Below are positions 1 through 6,704 of a stretch of 7,089 bases of DNA, piece by piece. The stretch's first letter is position 1; the number at the start of each line of letters is the position of its first letter. The translations under genes were made by a program, and so were the position numbers. Under the pieces are notes generated by a model. The model was not told the DNA's origin and did no database searches. It was given only the letters and a program-made list of their open reading frames with translations. Source of the DNA: JACDAF01 sp036276035 (GTDB lineage Bacteria; Chloroflexota; Limnocylindria; P2-11E); the NCBI GenBank assembly GCA_036276035.1, contig DASUCM010000062.1, forward strand, positions 1 to 7,089. Reading direction: 5' to 3'.

Positions 1-1
1 C

Positions 2-106
2 GCGATGCGGCGCCAGCTGTTCGACGCGCGCCTTCGCGAGGACGATCCGCTCGCGATGGCCGCCGACCTGCTCGCGCTCGGTGCCCGGATGTTCCGCCTC
101 GCCTAG
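2..106 (+). CDS. C-terminal fragment (34 codons) of an unidentified protein
   Basis: This is an open frame from the window edge to a TAG at 104-106. It encodes about 34 residues ending in DLLALGARMFRLA. The gene begins outside the window, so its start and family cannot be seen. Evidence for a real gene is indirect. The stretch lies outside mutS2, almost every codon ends in G or C as in the neighbouring genes, and the peptide looks like an amphipathic helix with acidic/basic and leucine/alanine alternation. It converges on mutS2, and its stop overlaps the mutS2 stop in the tetramer CTAG (103-106). I do not recognise the product. A chance open frame in GC-rich DNA remains possible because only about 100 bases are visible. 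Confidence 0.45.
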   Translation, partial: AMRRQLFDARLREDDPLAMAADLLALGARMFRLA

Positions 107-2418
107 AGCGTGACGATCGTCGCGCCCTCGCCGCCTTCCGCGCGTCCCGCGATCTCGTGGCCACGCACGAGCGGGTGCCTCGCGAGGGCCTCACCGACGG
201 CGGCCCGCAGGGCGCCGGTGCCCTTTCCATGCACGACGCGGACCCGGTCATAGCCCGCGAGGGACGCGTCGTTGAGGTAGCGGTCGAGCTCCTCGAGCGC
301 CTCTTCGGCGCGCGCGCCCCGCAGATCCAGCTGGAGCGGGACGTTCGATGCGCCGCCGGTCACCGTCGCTCGCGTGCTCTCGACGCGCACGGGACCCGCC
401 GGGGCCGGGCGGAGGCTCGCGACCGGGACGCGCAGGCGCAGCTGCCCGGCGGCGACCTCGGCCTGGCCGCGCGCGTCGACGCTCATCACGGTCGCCACCT
501 CGCTCGTGCCCTCGACGATGACGCGGTCCCCCACCTCGAAGGTGCTCGGCATGGCGGGCGCGGGCTCGGCGGTCGAGGCCTGGGCCGACTGCTCCGCCGC
601 GGCGAGCGCCTCGCGCGCCTCGGTGAGGAGGTCGCGCTTGGACGCGCGCTCGCGCGCCGACTCCGCCTGCCGCAGCGCGCGCCGCGCCTGGAGGATGAGC
701 TCCTCGGTCTCCCGGCGCGCGCGCCGCGAGTCCTCGTACGCCTCCTGGCGGACGCGCGCAGCCTCGCGCTGCGACTCGGTCAGGACGCGCTGCGCGTCCT
801 CGTGCGCGATCCGCGCCTCCTCCATCGAGGCCGTGAGCTCGGTCCGCTGGCGCTCGGCCTCGCGCAGCGTGCGCTCGAGCGAGTGGTGCAGCTCCGAGAG
901 ATGCGTTTCCGCGCGGGCGAGCACGTCCCGCTCGAGGCCGAGCCGCGACGCGATGGCGAACGCGTTCGAGGCACCGGGCAGCCCGACATGCACGCGGTAC
1001 GTCGGTCGCAGCGTCTCGGCATCGAACTCGACGCTCGCGTTCGCGACGCCGGGCGTGTTCAGCGCGAACGCCTTCAGCTCCGGGTAGTGCGTCGTGGCCG
1101 CGACGAGCACGCCGCGCTCGAGCAGCGTCTCGAGGACCGCCATCGCGAGCGCGGCTCCCTCGTCAGGGTCGGTGCCCGCCCCGATCTCGTCGAGGAGGGC
1201 GAGATCCCCGCGCTGGGCACCGGCCAGGGTCGCGACGACGTTCCGCAGGTGCGACGAGAACGTCGAGAGCGACTGCGCGATCGACTGCTCGTCGCCGATG
1301 TCCGCGAACACGCGGGGAACGACCGGCACGTTCGTGCCGCGCTCGGCCGGGACCTGCAGGCCCGCCTGCGCCATGAGCACGAGGAGGCCGAGCGTCTTCA
1401 GCGTCACCGTCTTCCCGCCGGTGTTCGGGCCCGTGATGATGAGCGCCCGGAAGTCGCTGCCGAGCCGCACGTCGATCGCGACGACCTCGCCGCCGCGCGC
1501 GACGAGCAGCGGGTGCCGCGCGCCGATGAGGTCGATGACACCCTGGTCGTTCAGCGCCGGCCGCTCGGCCTGGAGCGCATCGGCGAGCACGGCCTTCGCG
1601 ATGATGACGTCGAGCGCAGCGAGCGCGTCGAGCGTCGTGCGGAGGTCCTCCCCCGTTCGCTCGACCTGCCGCGAGAGGCCGTCGAGGACGGCCTGCACCG
1701 CCTGGCGCTCCGCGAGCTCCGCCTCGCGGACCTGGTTGTTCGCCTCGAGGATCTCGAGCGGCTCGATGAACACGGTCGCGCCGCTCGCGGATTGGTCGTG
1801 GACGATGCCCTTCACGGCCCCGCGGTGCTCGGCCTTCACGGGCACGACGTAGCGTCCGCCTCGCTGCGTGACGATGGGGTCCTGGAGCACGCGCACGAGC
1901 TCGGGCGAGCGGAGCAGCGAGTCGAGCCGCTGCTGCAGCCGCGACTGCGCGGACCGCAGCGCAGACCGCGCGGAGGCGAGCGCGGGGCTCGCGCGGTCGA
2001 GGACCTCCGCGTTCGCCGAGATCGCGTGCTCGATCGCGGCGGCGACGTTCGCGGGAGGGCGCGCGAACCGCGTGCGGGCGGCGAGCGCCGGACGCCCGCG
2101 CACGTCGGCCCAGAGGTGCTCGGCGGCGCGCGTCGTCTCCGCGACGGCGACGAGCTGGTCCGGGTCGAGGATCCCGCCGAGCGACGCGCGCCGCAGCGCG
2201 TCGCGGATGTCCTTCGCGCCGCCGATCCCGGCCGACGGGACGTCGCGCAGGAGCTGGCGAGCGGCTGCGGTCTCGTCCTGCAGGCGCTCGGCGTCGGCGA
2301 GTTGCGTCGCCGGCTCGAGCGTCAGCGCGAGCTCGTGTCCCGGAGCGAAGCCGGTGCGCTCCGCGAGCATCTCGCGCACGGTCGTGAACTCGAGGGTCGC
2401 GAGCGCCCTGTCGTTCAC
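103..2418 (-). CDS. mutS2: MutS2: ATPase with C-terminal Smr nuclease domain
   Basis: Complete MutS2, 771 residues, close to the family's usual 780 or so. The N-terminal core/lever part (about 1-300) includes the MutS2-specific stretch around 178-228 (GRYVVPVK, HDQSASGATVFIEP, LEANNQ). The ABC-type ATPase follows: Walker A GPNTGGKT at 330-337, SLSTFSSHL at 383-391, Walker B LALLDEIGAGTD at 406-417, and TTHYPELK with the switch histidine at about 444. A charged, Glu/Arg-rich coiled coil spans about 500-615 and a small KOW-like beta segment about 627-670. The Smr domain runs from about 695 to the end, with LDLRG (697-701) and HGKGTG (730-735), the motifs tied to nuclease activity. Like the family, it lacks the MutS mismatch-reading N-terminal domain. 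Known roles are suppression of recombination, processing of branched DNA, and in Bacillus splitting of collided ribosomes; which applies here is unknown. The start is GTG at 2418, 7 nt after the glycosylase stop, preceded by GGTGAG. Confidence 0.97.
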   Translation of the reverse strand: MNDRALATLEFTTVREMLAERTGFAPGHELALTLEPATQLADAERLQDETAAARQLLRDVPSAGIGGAKDIRDALRRASLGGILDPDQLVAVAETTRAAEHLWADVRGRPALAARTRFARPPANVAAAIEHAISANAEVLDRASPALASARSALRSAQSRLQQRLDSLLRSPELVRVLQDPIVTQRGGRYVVPVKAEHRGAVKGIVHDQSASGATVFIEPLEILEANNQVREAELAERQAVQAVLDGLSRQVERTGEDLRTTLDALAALDVIIAKAVLADALQAERPALNDQGVIDLIGARHPLLVARGGEVVAIDVRLGSDFRALIITGPNTGGKTVTLKTLGLLVLMAQAGLQVPAERGTNVPVVPRVFADIGDEQSIAQSLSTFSSHLRNVVATLAGAQRGDLALLDEIGAGTDPDEGAALAMAVLETLLERGVLVAATTHYPELKAFALNTPGVANASVEFDAETLRPTYRVHVGLPGASNAFAIASRLGLERDVLARAETHLSELHHSLERTLREAERQRTELTASMEEARIAHEDAQRVLTESQREAARVRQEAYEDSRRARRETEELILQARRALRQAESARERASKRDLLTEAREALAAAEQSAQASTAEPAPAMPSTFEVGDRVIVEGTSEVATVMSVDARGQAEVAAGQLRLRVPVASLRPAPAGPVRVESTRATVTGGASNVPLQLDLRGARAEEALEELDRYLNDASLAGYDRVRVVHGKGTGALRAAVGEALARHPLVRGHEIAGRAEGGEGATIVTL

Positions 2419-2424
2419 CGCTCG

Positions 2425-2430
2425 CTCACC
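2425..2430 (-). promoter_or_regulatory. Ribosome binding site of mutS2 overlapping the mpg stop codon
   Basis: On the minus strand GGTGAG lies 6 nt before the mutS2 GTG and contains the TGA stop of the upstream glycosylase gene (2426-2428). GGTGA matches the 3' part of the consensus AGGAGGTGA. The arrangement means ribosomes ending on mpg stand on the mutS2 initiation region, so translational coupling is likely. This is an inference from position only. Confidence 0.6.
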
Positions 2431-2992
2431 GGCTCACGCCCTTCGAGCCGCGGACGATGAAGCGCCATCGCTTGCCGGAGGTCGTGCTCAGGTTGAGCCC
2501 GATCCTCGGCGTGCGCGCCACCAGGGAGGGCGGCACCGGGGGCGCGGCGCGGATCGAGAGCTCGGAGCCGCGCACGAGGTCGAGGCTGGTGTGCCGCCCG
2601 TCGATGCCGAGCGCGCGCGCGAGCTTGCCCGGCCCGGCGAGCAGGCGCGCGTCGTCGGAAAGGCCGGCCACCGGCTCCGCGCCGCGCAGCAGCACGGCGC
2701 CCGGTTGCCCGGGCGTCTCGCAGACCACGTTCATGCACCAGTACATGCCGTAGATGAGGTAAACATACGAGTGCCCGGCGCGCCCGAACATCGGCGCGTT
2801 GCGGGGGGTCGCGCCGCGGAAGGCGTGCGACGCCGGGTCACGCGCGCCGAGGTACGCCTCCACCTCCACGAGCCGCACCGCACGGGTGCCGTCCGGCGCC
2901 TGGTGGACGAGCGTCTGGCCGAGCAGGTCGCGGGCGACCTCGAGCGTCGGCCGCGCGTAGAACGAGCGCGGGAGCCGCGCGCCGAGGCGCAG
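2426..2992 (-). CDS. mpg: 3-methyladenine (alkylpurine) DNA glycosylase, AAG/MPG family, non-canonical start
   Basis: A monofunctional DNA glycosylase that removes alkylated or deaminated purines such as 3-methyladenine and hypoxanthine, starting base-excision repair in the cytoplasm. Counting from a CTG at 2992 gives 188 residues, normal for bacterial members. The N-terminal block is FYARPTLEVARDLLGQ (11-26). The catalytic glutamate is E45 in VEVEAYLG, followed by Y47 and H56. TPRN is at 62-65, and YVYLIYGMYWCMN (76-88) carries the intercalating tyrosine Y81 and N88. R103 is in LLR, GPGKLARALGI comes next, and the C-terminus is RWRFIVRGSKGVSR. These match human E125, Y127, H136, Y162, N169 and R182 by motif. 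The start is problematic: the frame opens right after the permease TAA (2999-3001), and the only standard start is GTG at 2878, which would give 150 residues lacking the conserved FY...LLG block. I chose CTG; the family call is secure, the start is not. Confidence 0.9.
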   Translation of the reverse strand: MRLGARLPRSFYARPTLEVARDLLGQTLVHQAPDGTRAVRLVEVEAYLGARDPASHAFRGATPRNAPMFGRAGHSYVYLIYGMYWCMNVVCETPGQPGAVLLRGAEPVAGLSDDARLLAGPGKLARALGIDGRHTSLDLVRGSELSIRAAPPVPPSLVARTPRIGLNLSTTSGKRWRFIVRGSKGVSR

Positions 2993-2998
2993 GACGCG

Positions 2999-3931
2999 TT
3001 ACCCCGTCTTGCGGGGATCGAGCGCGTCGCGGAGGCCGTCACCGATGTAGTTGATCGAGATGACGGCCAGGAAGATGAGCAGTCCCGGGAAGATCGCGAG
3101 ATGCGGCGAGAAGTCGATGTATGACTGGGCGTCGAACAGGAGGCGGCCCCAGGTCGGCTCGTCCGGCGGGAACCCGAGGCCGAGGAACGAGAGCGCGGAC
3201 TCGGTGATGATCGCCGCGCCGACGCCGAGGGTCGCCGCGACGAGGACGGGGCTGAGCGCGTTCGGGAGGATGTGCGCGAAGATGAGCCGCGAGTCGTTCA
3301 CGCCGACGGAGCGCGCCGCCGTGACGAAGTCGCGCTGCTTCAGCGTGAGGAACGCGGCGCGGACGAGCCGCGCGACGGGCATCCAGGTGAGGAAGCCGAT
3401 GACGCCGACCACGAGGATGAAGATCCCCGCGACGGGACCGAGCGCCGCCCGCAGCGGGTCGCGGAACAGGAAGATGATGAGCATGAGGAGCGGCAGCGGC
3501 GGCAGCGCCAAGAACATGTCCGTGAGCCGCATGAGCGGCCCGTCGGCCTTCCCGAAGTACCCCGACATGGCCCCGATGAACGCGCCGACGAGGATCGACA
3601 CGAGCATCGCGGCGATGCCGACGGCGATCGAGATCCGACCCCCGAGAAGCGCTCGCGCCAGAACGTCGCGGCCGACGTCGTCGGTCCCGAAGGGGTGCGC
3701 CGCGGAGGGGCCCTGGAACGCCGAGAGGATGTCGACGGTGTTCGGGTCCACCGTGTACACGTACGGGCCGATGAGCGAGGCGACGATGAGCGTCAGGAAC
3801 ACGACCAGTCCGGCCATCGCCATCCGGTGCCGGCGGAACTGCCGCCAGGCGTCCCCCCAAAGGGAGCGCGGCGGCCGCGTCGCCCAGACGTTCTCCGGCG
3901 CGGTCGCGACCGGACGCGTGACCGTCGCCAC
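2999..3931 (-). CDS. ABC transporter permease, DppC/OppC type
   Basis: Inner-membrane channel subunit of a peptide/nickel-family importer, 310 residues, the usual length. The cytoplasmic N-terminus (1-36, with LWGDAWRQFRRHRMAMAG at about 24-41) leads into the first membrane helix at about 39-60. The hallmark HPFGTDDVGRDVLARALLGGR sits at about 79-99. Further helices lie at about 101-121, 135-156, 165-185, 225-255 and 278-298. The EAA loop that docks onto the ATPase is at about 205-224 (AARSVGVNDSRLIFAHILPN). The C-terminus GDGLRDALDPR (297-307) is typical of DppC. The GTG start at 3931 shares its G with the TAG stop of the upstream permease (TAGTG). A longer open frame continues upstream to 4687 but is only the shadow of dppB. 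The partner is the DppB-type permease next door; the ATPase partners are not in the window. The substrate cannot be read from the sequence: peptide, nickel, opine or sugar are all possible in this family. Confidence 0.94.
   Translation of the reverse strand: MATVTRPVATAPENVWATRPPRSLWGDAWRQFRRHRMAMAGLVVFLTLIVASLIGPYVYTVDPNTVDILSAFQGPSAAHPFGTDDVGRDVLARALLGGRISIAVGIAAMLVSILVGAFIGAMSGYFGKADGPLMRLTDMFLALPPLPLLMLIIFLFRDPLRAALGPVAGIFILVVGVIGFLTWMPVARLVRAAFLTLKQRDFVTAARSVGVNDSRLIFAHILPNALSPVLVAATLGVGAAIITESALSFLGLGFPPDEPTWGRLLFDAQSYIDFSPHLAIFPGLLIFLAVISINYIGDGLRDALDPRKTG
3002..3016 (-). other. Small hairpin at the permease stop / glycosylase start junction
   Basis: A perfect 5-bp GC stem, CCCCG-CAAGA-CGGGG on the minus strand with a 5-nt loop, ends directly before the permease TAA. 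Its 3' arm holds the only G-run (GGGG) that could serve as a ribosome binding site for the CTG at 2992, 9 nt away. It could hide that site until a ribosome finishing the permease opens it. The stem is short and partly encodes the residues PRKTG, so it may be chance. Confidence 0.3.
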
Positions 3932-4890
3932 TACGAATACCGGATCCGCGGGTCGAGCACGGCATACAGGACGTCGGCGACGAGGTTGAAGAACACGACG
4001 AGCGCCGCAAAGAGGAACGTGATCGCGAGCACGACCGGCGTGTCCGTGTTGAAGATCGACTTCACGAGCAGGTGCCCGATGCCCGGGATCGCGAAGATCT
4101 GCTCGGTGATGATGGCTCCGGTGAAGATCGTCGGGACACCGAGCGCGATGAGCGTCACCACCGGGATGAGGCTGTTGCGCAGAACGTGCCGCGCGATGAC
4201 CGGGCGCTCGTGCAGGCCCTTCGCCCGCGCCGTGCGCACGTAGTCCTGGGGCAGGTTCTCCAGCATCTCCGCGCGGACGTAGCGCGTGAGCTGCGCGGCG
4301 TTGAAGAGCGTGAGGACGGTGATCGGCATGATCGACTGCCGGATCTGCTGCCCGAGCGTGTTCAGGTCGCTCACGACGACCCGCGAGTCGTAGAGGAACG
4401 GGAACCACTTCAGCTTCACGGCGAAGACGATGATGAGCAGGAGCCCCGTGAAGAACGTCGGGACGGAGATGCCGACGAAGGCCAGCGTGGTCGCGCCGTA
4501 GTCGAAGAGCGAGTAGCGCTTCACCGCCGAGATGATCCCGATCGGGATCGCGATGAGGACCGAGATCGTGTAGGCCACTCCGAGCACCAGGAGCGTGTTC
4601 GGGAGCCGCTGCACGATGAGATCGGTGACGGGGCCGCGCGTCGCGAAGGAGAAGCCGAAGTCGCCGGTGACGATGCCGCCGATCCACTTCGCGTACCGGA
4701 TGTGGAGGGGCTGGTCGAGCCCGAGCGAGGCCTTCACGCGCTCGCGGACCTCCGGCGGCACCTCCGGGTTCAGCGCGAACTGCGCCATCGGATCGCCGGG
4801 CGCGAGCGCGAGGATCGTGAACAGGACCGCGCTGATGACGAAGAGCGTGGGGATGGAGATGAGGAGCCGCCGCAGGATGTATCTACCCAC
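3931..4890 (-). CDS. ABC transporter permease, DppB/OppB type
   Basis: Channel subunit of a peptide/nickel-family importer, 319 residues, typical length. The first membrane helix is at about 9-30, followed by the conserved LAPGDP (29-34). An extracytoplasmic segment carries ASLGLDQPLHIRY (54-66) and the family motif GDFGFSF (76-82). Helices follow at about 98-122, 134-158, 187-205, 240-262 and 286-311. The EAA loop is at about 217-236 (YVRTARAKGLHERPVIARHV), and the protein ends in the characteristic VLDPRIRYS. The start is GTG at 4890, preceded at 5 nt by GGTGAG; an ATG slightly upstream (on the minus strand) reads into a TAG after a few codons and is not used. It sits 37 nt after the binding-protein stop and overlaps the next permease by 1 nt, so it is surely part of the same operon. 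The two permeases are expected to form a heterodimer. The substrate is unknown. Confidence 0.95.
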   Translation of the reverse strand: MGRYILRRLLISIPTLFVISAVLFTILALAPGDPMAQFALNPEVPPEVRERVKASLGLDQPLHIRYAKWIGGIVTGDFGFSFATRGPVTDLIVQRLPNTLLVLGVAYTISVLIAIPIGIISAVKRYSLFDYGATTLAFVGISVPTFFTGLLLIIVFAVKLKWFPFLYDSRVVVSDLNTLGQQIRQSIMPITVLTLFNAAQLTRYVRAEMLENLPQDYVRTARAKGLHERPVIARHVLRNSLIPVVTLIALGVPTIFTGAIITEQIFAIPGIGHLLVKSIFNTDTPVVLAITFLFAALVVFFNLVADVLYAVLDPRIRYS

Positions 4891-4895
4891 GGCGG

Positions 4896-4904
4896 CTCAC
4901 CCTC
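4896..4904 (-). promoter_or_regulatory. Ribosome binding site of the DppB-type permease
   Basis: GAGGGTGAG on the minus strand, ending 5 nt before the GTG at 4890. It supports the GTG start over any other codon nearby and uses the same GGTGAG core as the mutS2 site. Confidence 0.6.
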
Positions 4905-4927
4905 ATCTCGTCACGCGCAAGAGCGCG

Positions 4928-6688
4928 CTACTTGCTCCACTCGAAGACGTTCCAGAGGTCGCTATCCCACGGGTTCGGCTTGATGCCCTTGAGGTCCTTC
5001 GCCTTGCCCGAGGTGGGCTGCGTGCGCGCGATCACGGGGATGACCACGACGTCCGACACGAGGAGGTCGTTCATCTTGATGGTGAGCTCAGCGCGCTTCG
5101 CCGGGTCCATCGTGCCCGTGAGCTCCTTGAACAGCGCGTCGTAGGCGGGGTTGCTGTAGCGCTCGTAGTTGCCACCGCGCCACTGCTTCGCCTTCGACGG
5201 GATCTCGTCCGTGATCCAGTTCGCGAGGTAGACCTGGTAGTCCGGCTCGCTCGAGTTGTTCGTGAACATCTCGACGTCCGCGAAGAACTTCGCGGCCGTG
5301 TCCGGGTTCGCGACGTCGCTCGAGAAGAACACGCCAGCGTCGATCGACTTGAGCTCGACCTTGACGCCGAGCTTCTCCCAGTCGGCCTTGATGACGGCCT
5401 GGGTGGCCTGGCGGACGGCGTTGACGGTCGTCTGGAAGACGACCTCCATCTTCACGCCACCCTTCGCCCGGATGCCGTCGGCACCCTTCGCCCAGCCGGC
5501 ATCATCGAGGAGCTTGTTCGCCTGCGCGAGGTCGAACTTGCAGACGTCCATGTTCGCGGTGTTCTTGGACGTCATGGCGGGAACGCCCTCGACGATGTTG
5601 CAGGTCGGGCCACCGGTGAGGCCTGCGTAGACGGCGTCGGCGACCGCCTTACGGTTCGTCGCCATCGCGAAGGCCTTGCGAACGTTCAGGTCGCTGAAGA
5701 ACGGGTGCTTCGTGTTCGGCTCGCTGCGGGCGTCGCCCGGAGCGCGCGGGTCGGCGCGGTTGATGAGGAGACGCTCGACGTTCGAGGACGGGGAGGTGAC
5801 GAGCTCGCCGCGCCCACCCTCGGACATCTGCTTCAGCGTCGCGGCCGGGACCTGGAGGTTCCAGGCGTAGTCCGCGTCACCGGTCTGGAGGACGGCGCGG
5901 GCCGACGCATCGGCCGCCGCGGTCGTCTTCAGCGTGACCGTCTTGAAGTACGGCTTGCTCGCGTCGCGGTAGAGCGTGTTGATCTCGTAGGTGACCACGT
6001 CGTTCGACTTGAACTGCGTGAGCTTGTAGGCGCCGGTGCCGATCGGGGCGGTGTTGCCCGGGGCGTCCTTCGCCTTCGCGCCCATGAAGTCCTGGAACTG
6101 CTTCTGCTGGATGATCATGCCCTGCGGCCCGGTGAAGATCTGGTAGGGGTTCACCGTCGCCGCCTTGAACGTGACCTTCACCGTCGTCGCGTCGACCTTC
6201 GTGACGCTCTCGACGTTCTTCGTGTTGCCCGAGGTCGTCGCGGCGGTCGCCGCGTCGGCCATGTACTTATGCGTGAAGACGACGTCGTCGGCCGTGAAGT
6301 CGCTGCCGTCAGACCACTTCACGCCCTTCTTCAGCTTCCAGGTGACGGTCTTTCCGTCGCTGGAGACGCCGCCGTTCGCCTGCGTCGGGACCTCTTCGGC
6401 GAGCATCGCGACGGGCTTGCCGTCCGGACCGATCGCCGCGAGCGGCTCGAGGATCGGCCGCGCCGCGTCGTAGTCCTTCGTGCCCTGCGAAAGGTGCGGG
6501 TTGAGGATCGTCGGGCCCTGCCACCAGACGAGCCGGAGCTCGCCGCCCGCGCCGCGGGTCGTCGTCGCGGGAGCCTGGGTGCCCGGTGCCGTGGTGGCCC
6601 CGCCACCGCTCGGCTGCTGTGCGCACGCGCTGACCGCGAGCGTCGCCGCCATCCCGACGGCCAACGCGAGGCGCCATCGTCCTGCCAT
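4928..6688 (-). CDS. Extracellular solute-binding lipoprotein, family 5 (peptide/nickel ABC importer)
   Basis: A secreted, membrane-anchored receptor of 586 residues that delivers ligand to the two permeases that follow. The signal peptide has basic residues at 4 and 6 (MAGRWRLALAV), a hydrophobic core at about 7-18 and a lipobox VSAC with the acylated Cys at 22. A Thr/Ala/Pro/Gly-rich linker (about 23-48) follows. The mature fold begins at ELRLVWWQGPTILNPH (50-65). The family-5 signature TVTWKLKKGVKWSDGSDFTADDVVFT is at about 114-139, GTGAYKL at 217-223, LNVRKAFAMATNRKAVADAVY at 334-354, and the usual C-terminal lobe ends near WNVFEWSK. Cysteines 363 and 383 could form a disulfide outside the cell. 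The ATG at 6688 was chosen because AGGAGGG lies 9 nt upstream; an in-frame ATG at 6709 would add 7 residues but has its purine run only about 2 nt away. The ligand is not predictable: the family binds peptides, nickel, haem and sugars. Confidence 0.95.
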   Translation of the reverse strand: MAGRWRLALAVGMAATLAVSACAQQPSGGGATTAPGTQAPATTTRGAGGELRLVWWQGPTILNPHLSQGTKDYDAARPILEPLAAIGPDGKPVAMLAEEVPTQANGGVSSDGKTVTWKLKKGVKWSDGSDFTADDVVFTHKYMADAATAATTSGNTKNVESVTKVDATTVKVTFKAATVNPYQIFTGPQGMIIQQKQFQDFMGAKAKDAPGNTAPIGTGAYKLTQFKSNDVVTYEINTLYRDASKPYFKTVTLKTTAAADASARAVLQTGDADYAWNLQVPAATLKQMSEGGRGELVTSPSSNVERLLINRADPRAPGDARSEPNTKHPFFSDLNVRKAFAMATNRKAVADAVYAGLTGGPTCNIVEGVPAMTSKNTANMDVCKFDLAQANKLLDDAGWAKGADGIRAKGGVKMEVVFQTTVNAVRQATQAVIKADWEKLGVKVELKSIDAGVFFSSDVANPDTAAKFFADVEMFTNNSSEPDYQVYLANWITDEIPSKAKQWRGGNYERYSNPAYDALFKELTGTMDPAKRAELTIKMNDLLVSDVVVIPVIARTQPTSGKAKDLKGIKPNPWDSDLWNVFEWSK

Positions 6689-6697
6689 GTGCCGTGT

Positions 6698-6704
6698 CCC
6701 TCCT
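6698..6704 (-). promoter_or_regulatory. Ribosome binding site of the solute-binding protein (decides the start)
   Basis: AGGAGGG on the minus strand, 9 nt before the ATG at 6688. It is the strongest Shine-Dalgarno match in the window and lies between the two candidate ATGs, favouring the downstream one. Confidence 0.75.

Noticed and set aside
112..121. Perfect palindrome GACGATCGTC near the end of mutS2, as a terminator or operator
   Set aside because: It encodes the conserved C-terminal residues ATIVT, is only 10 bp with no loop, and has no T-run after it.
157..2460. Open frame of 767 codons on the plus strand opposite mutS2
   Set aside because: Its codons align exactly with the mutS2 codons on the other strand. 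It stays open simply because mutS2 avoids TTA, CTA and TCA in this GC-rich genome. The product is an Arg/Glu/Leu-rich low-complexity chain with no recognisable motifs.
2731..3042. An ATG-started minus-strand frame crossing the permease-glycosylase junction as the missing glycosylase start
   Set aside because: It is in a different frame, its peptide is Arg/Ser-rich with no glycosylase motif, and using it would require a frameshift for which nothing in the sequence gives evidence.
3932..4687. Extension of the DppC-type permease to a 562-residue protein
   Set aside because: The extra N-terminal 250 residues are the DppB-type gene read in another frame (Arg/His/Ala-rich). The GTG at 3931 gives the normal family length.
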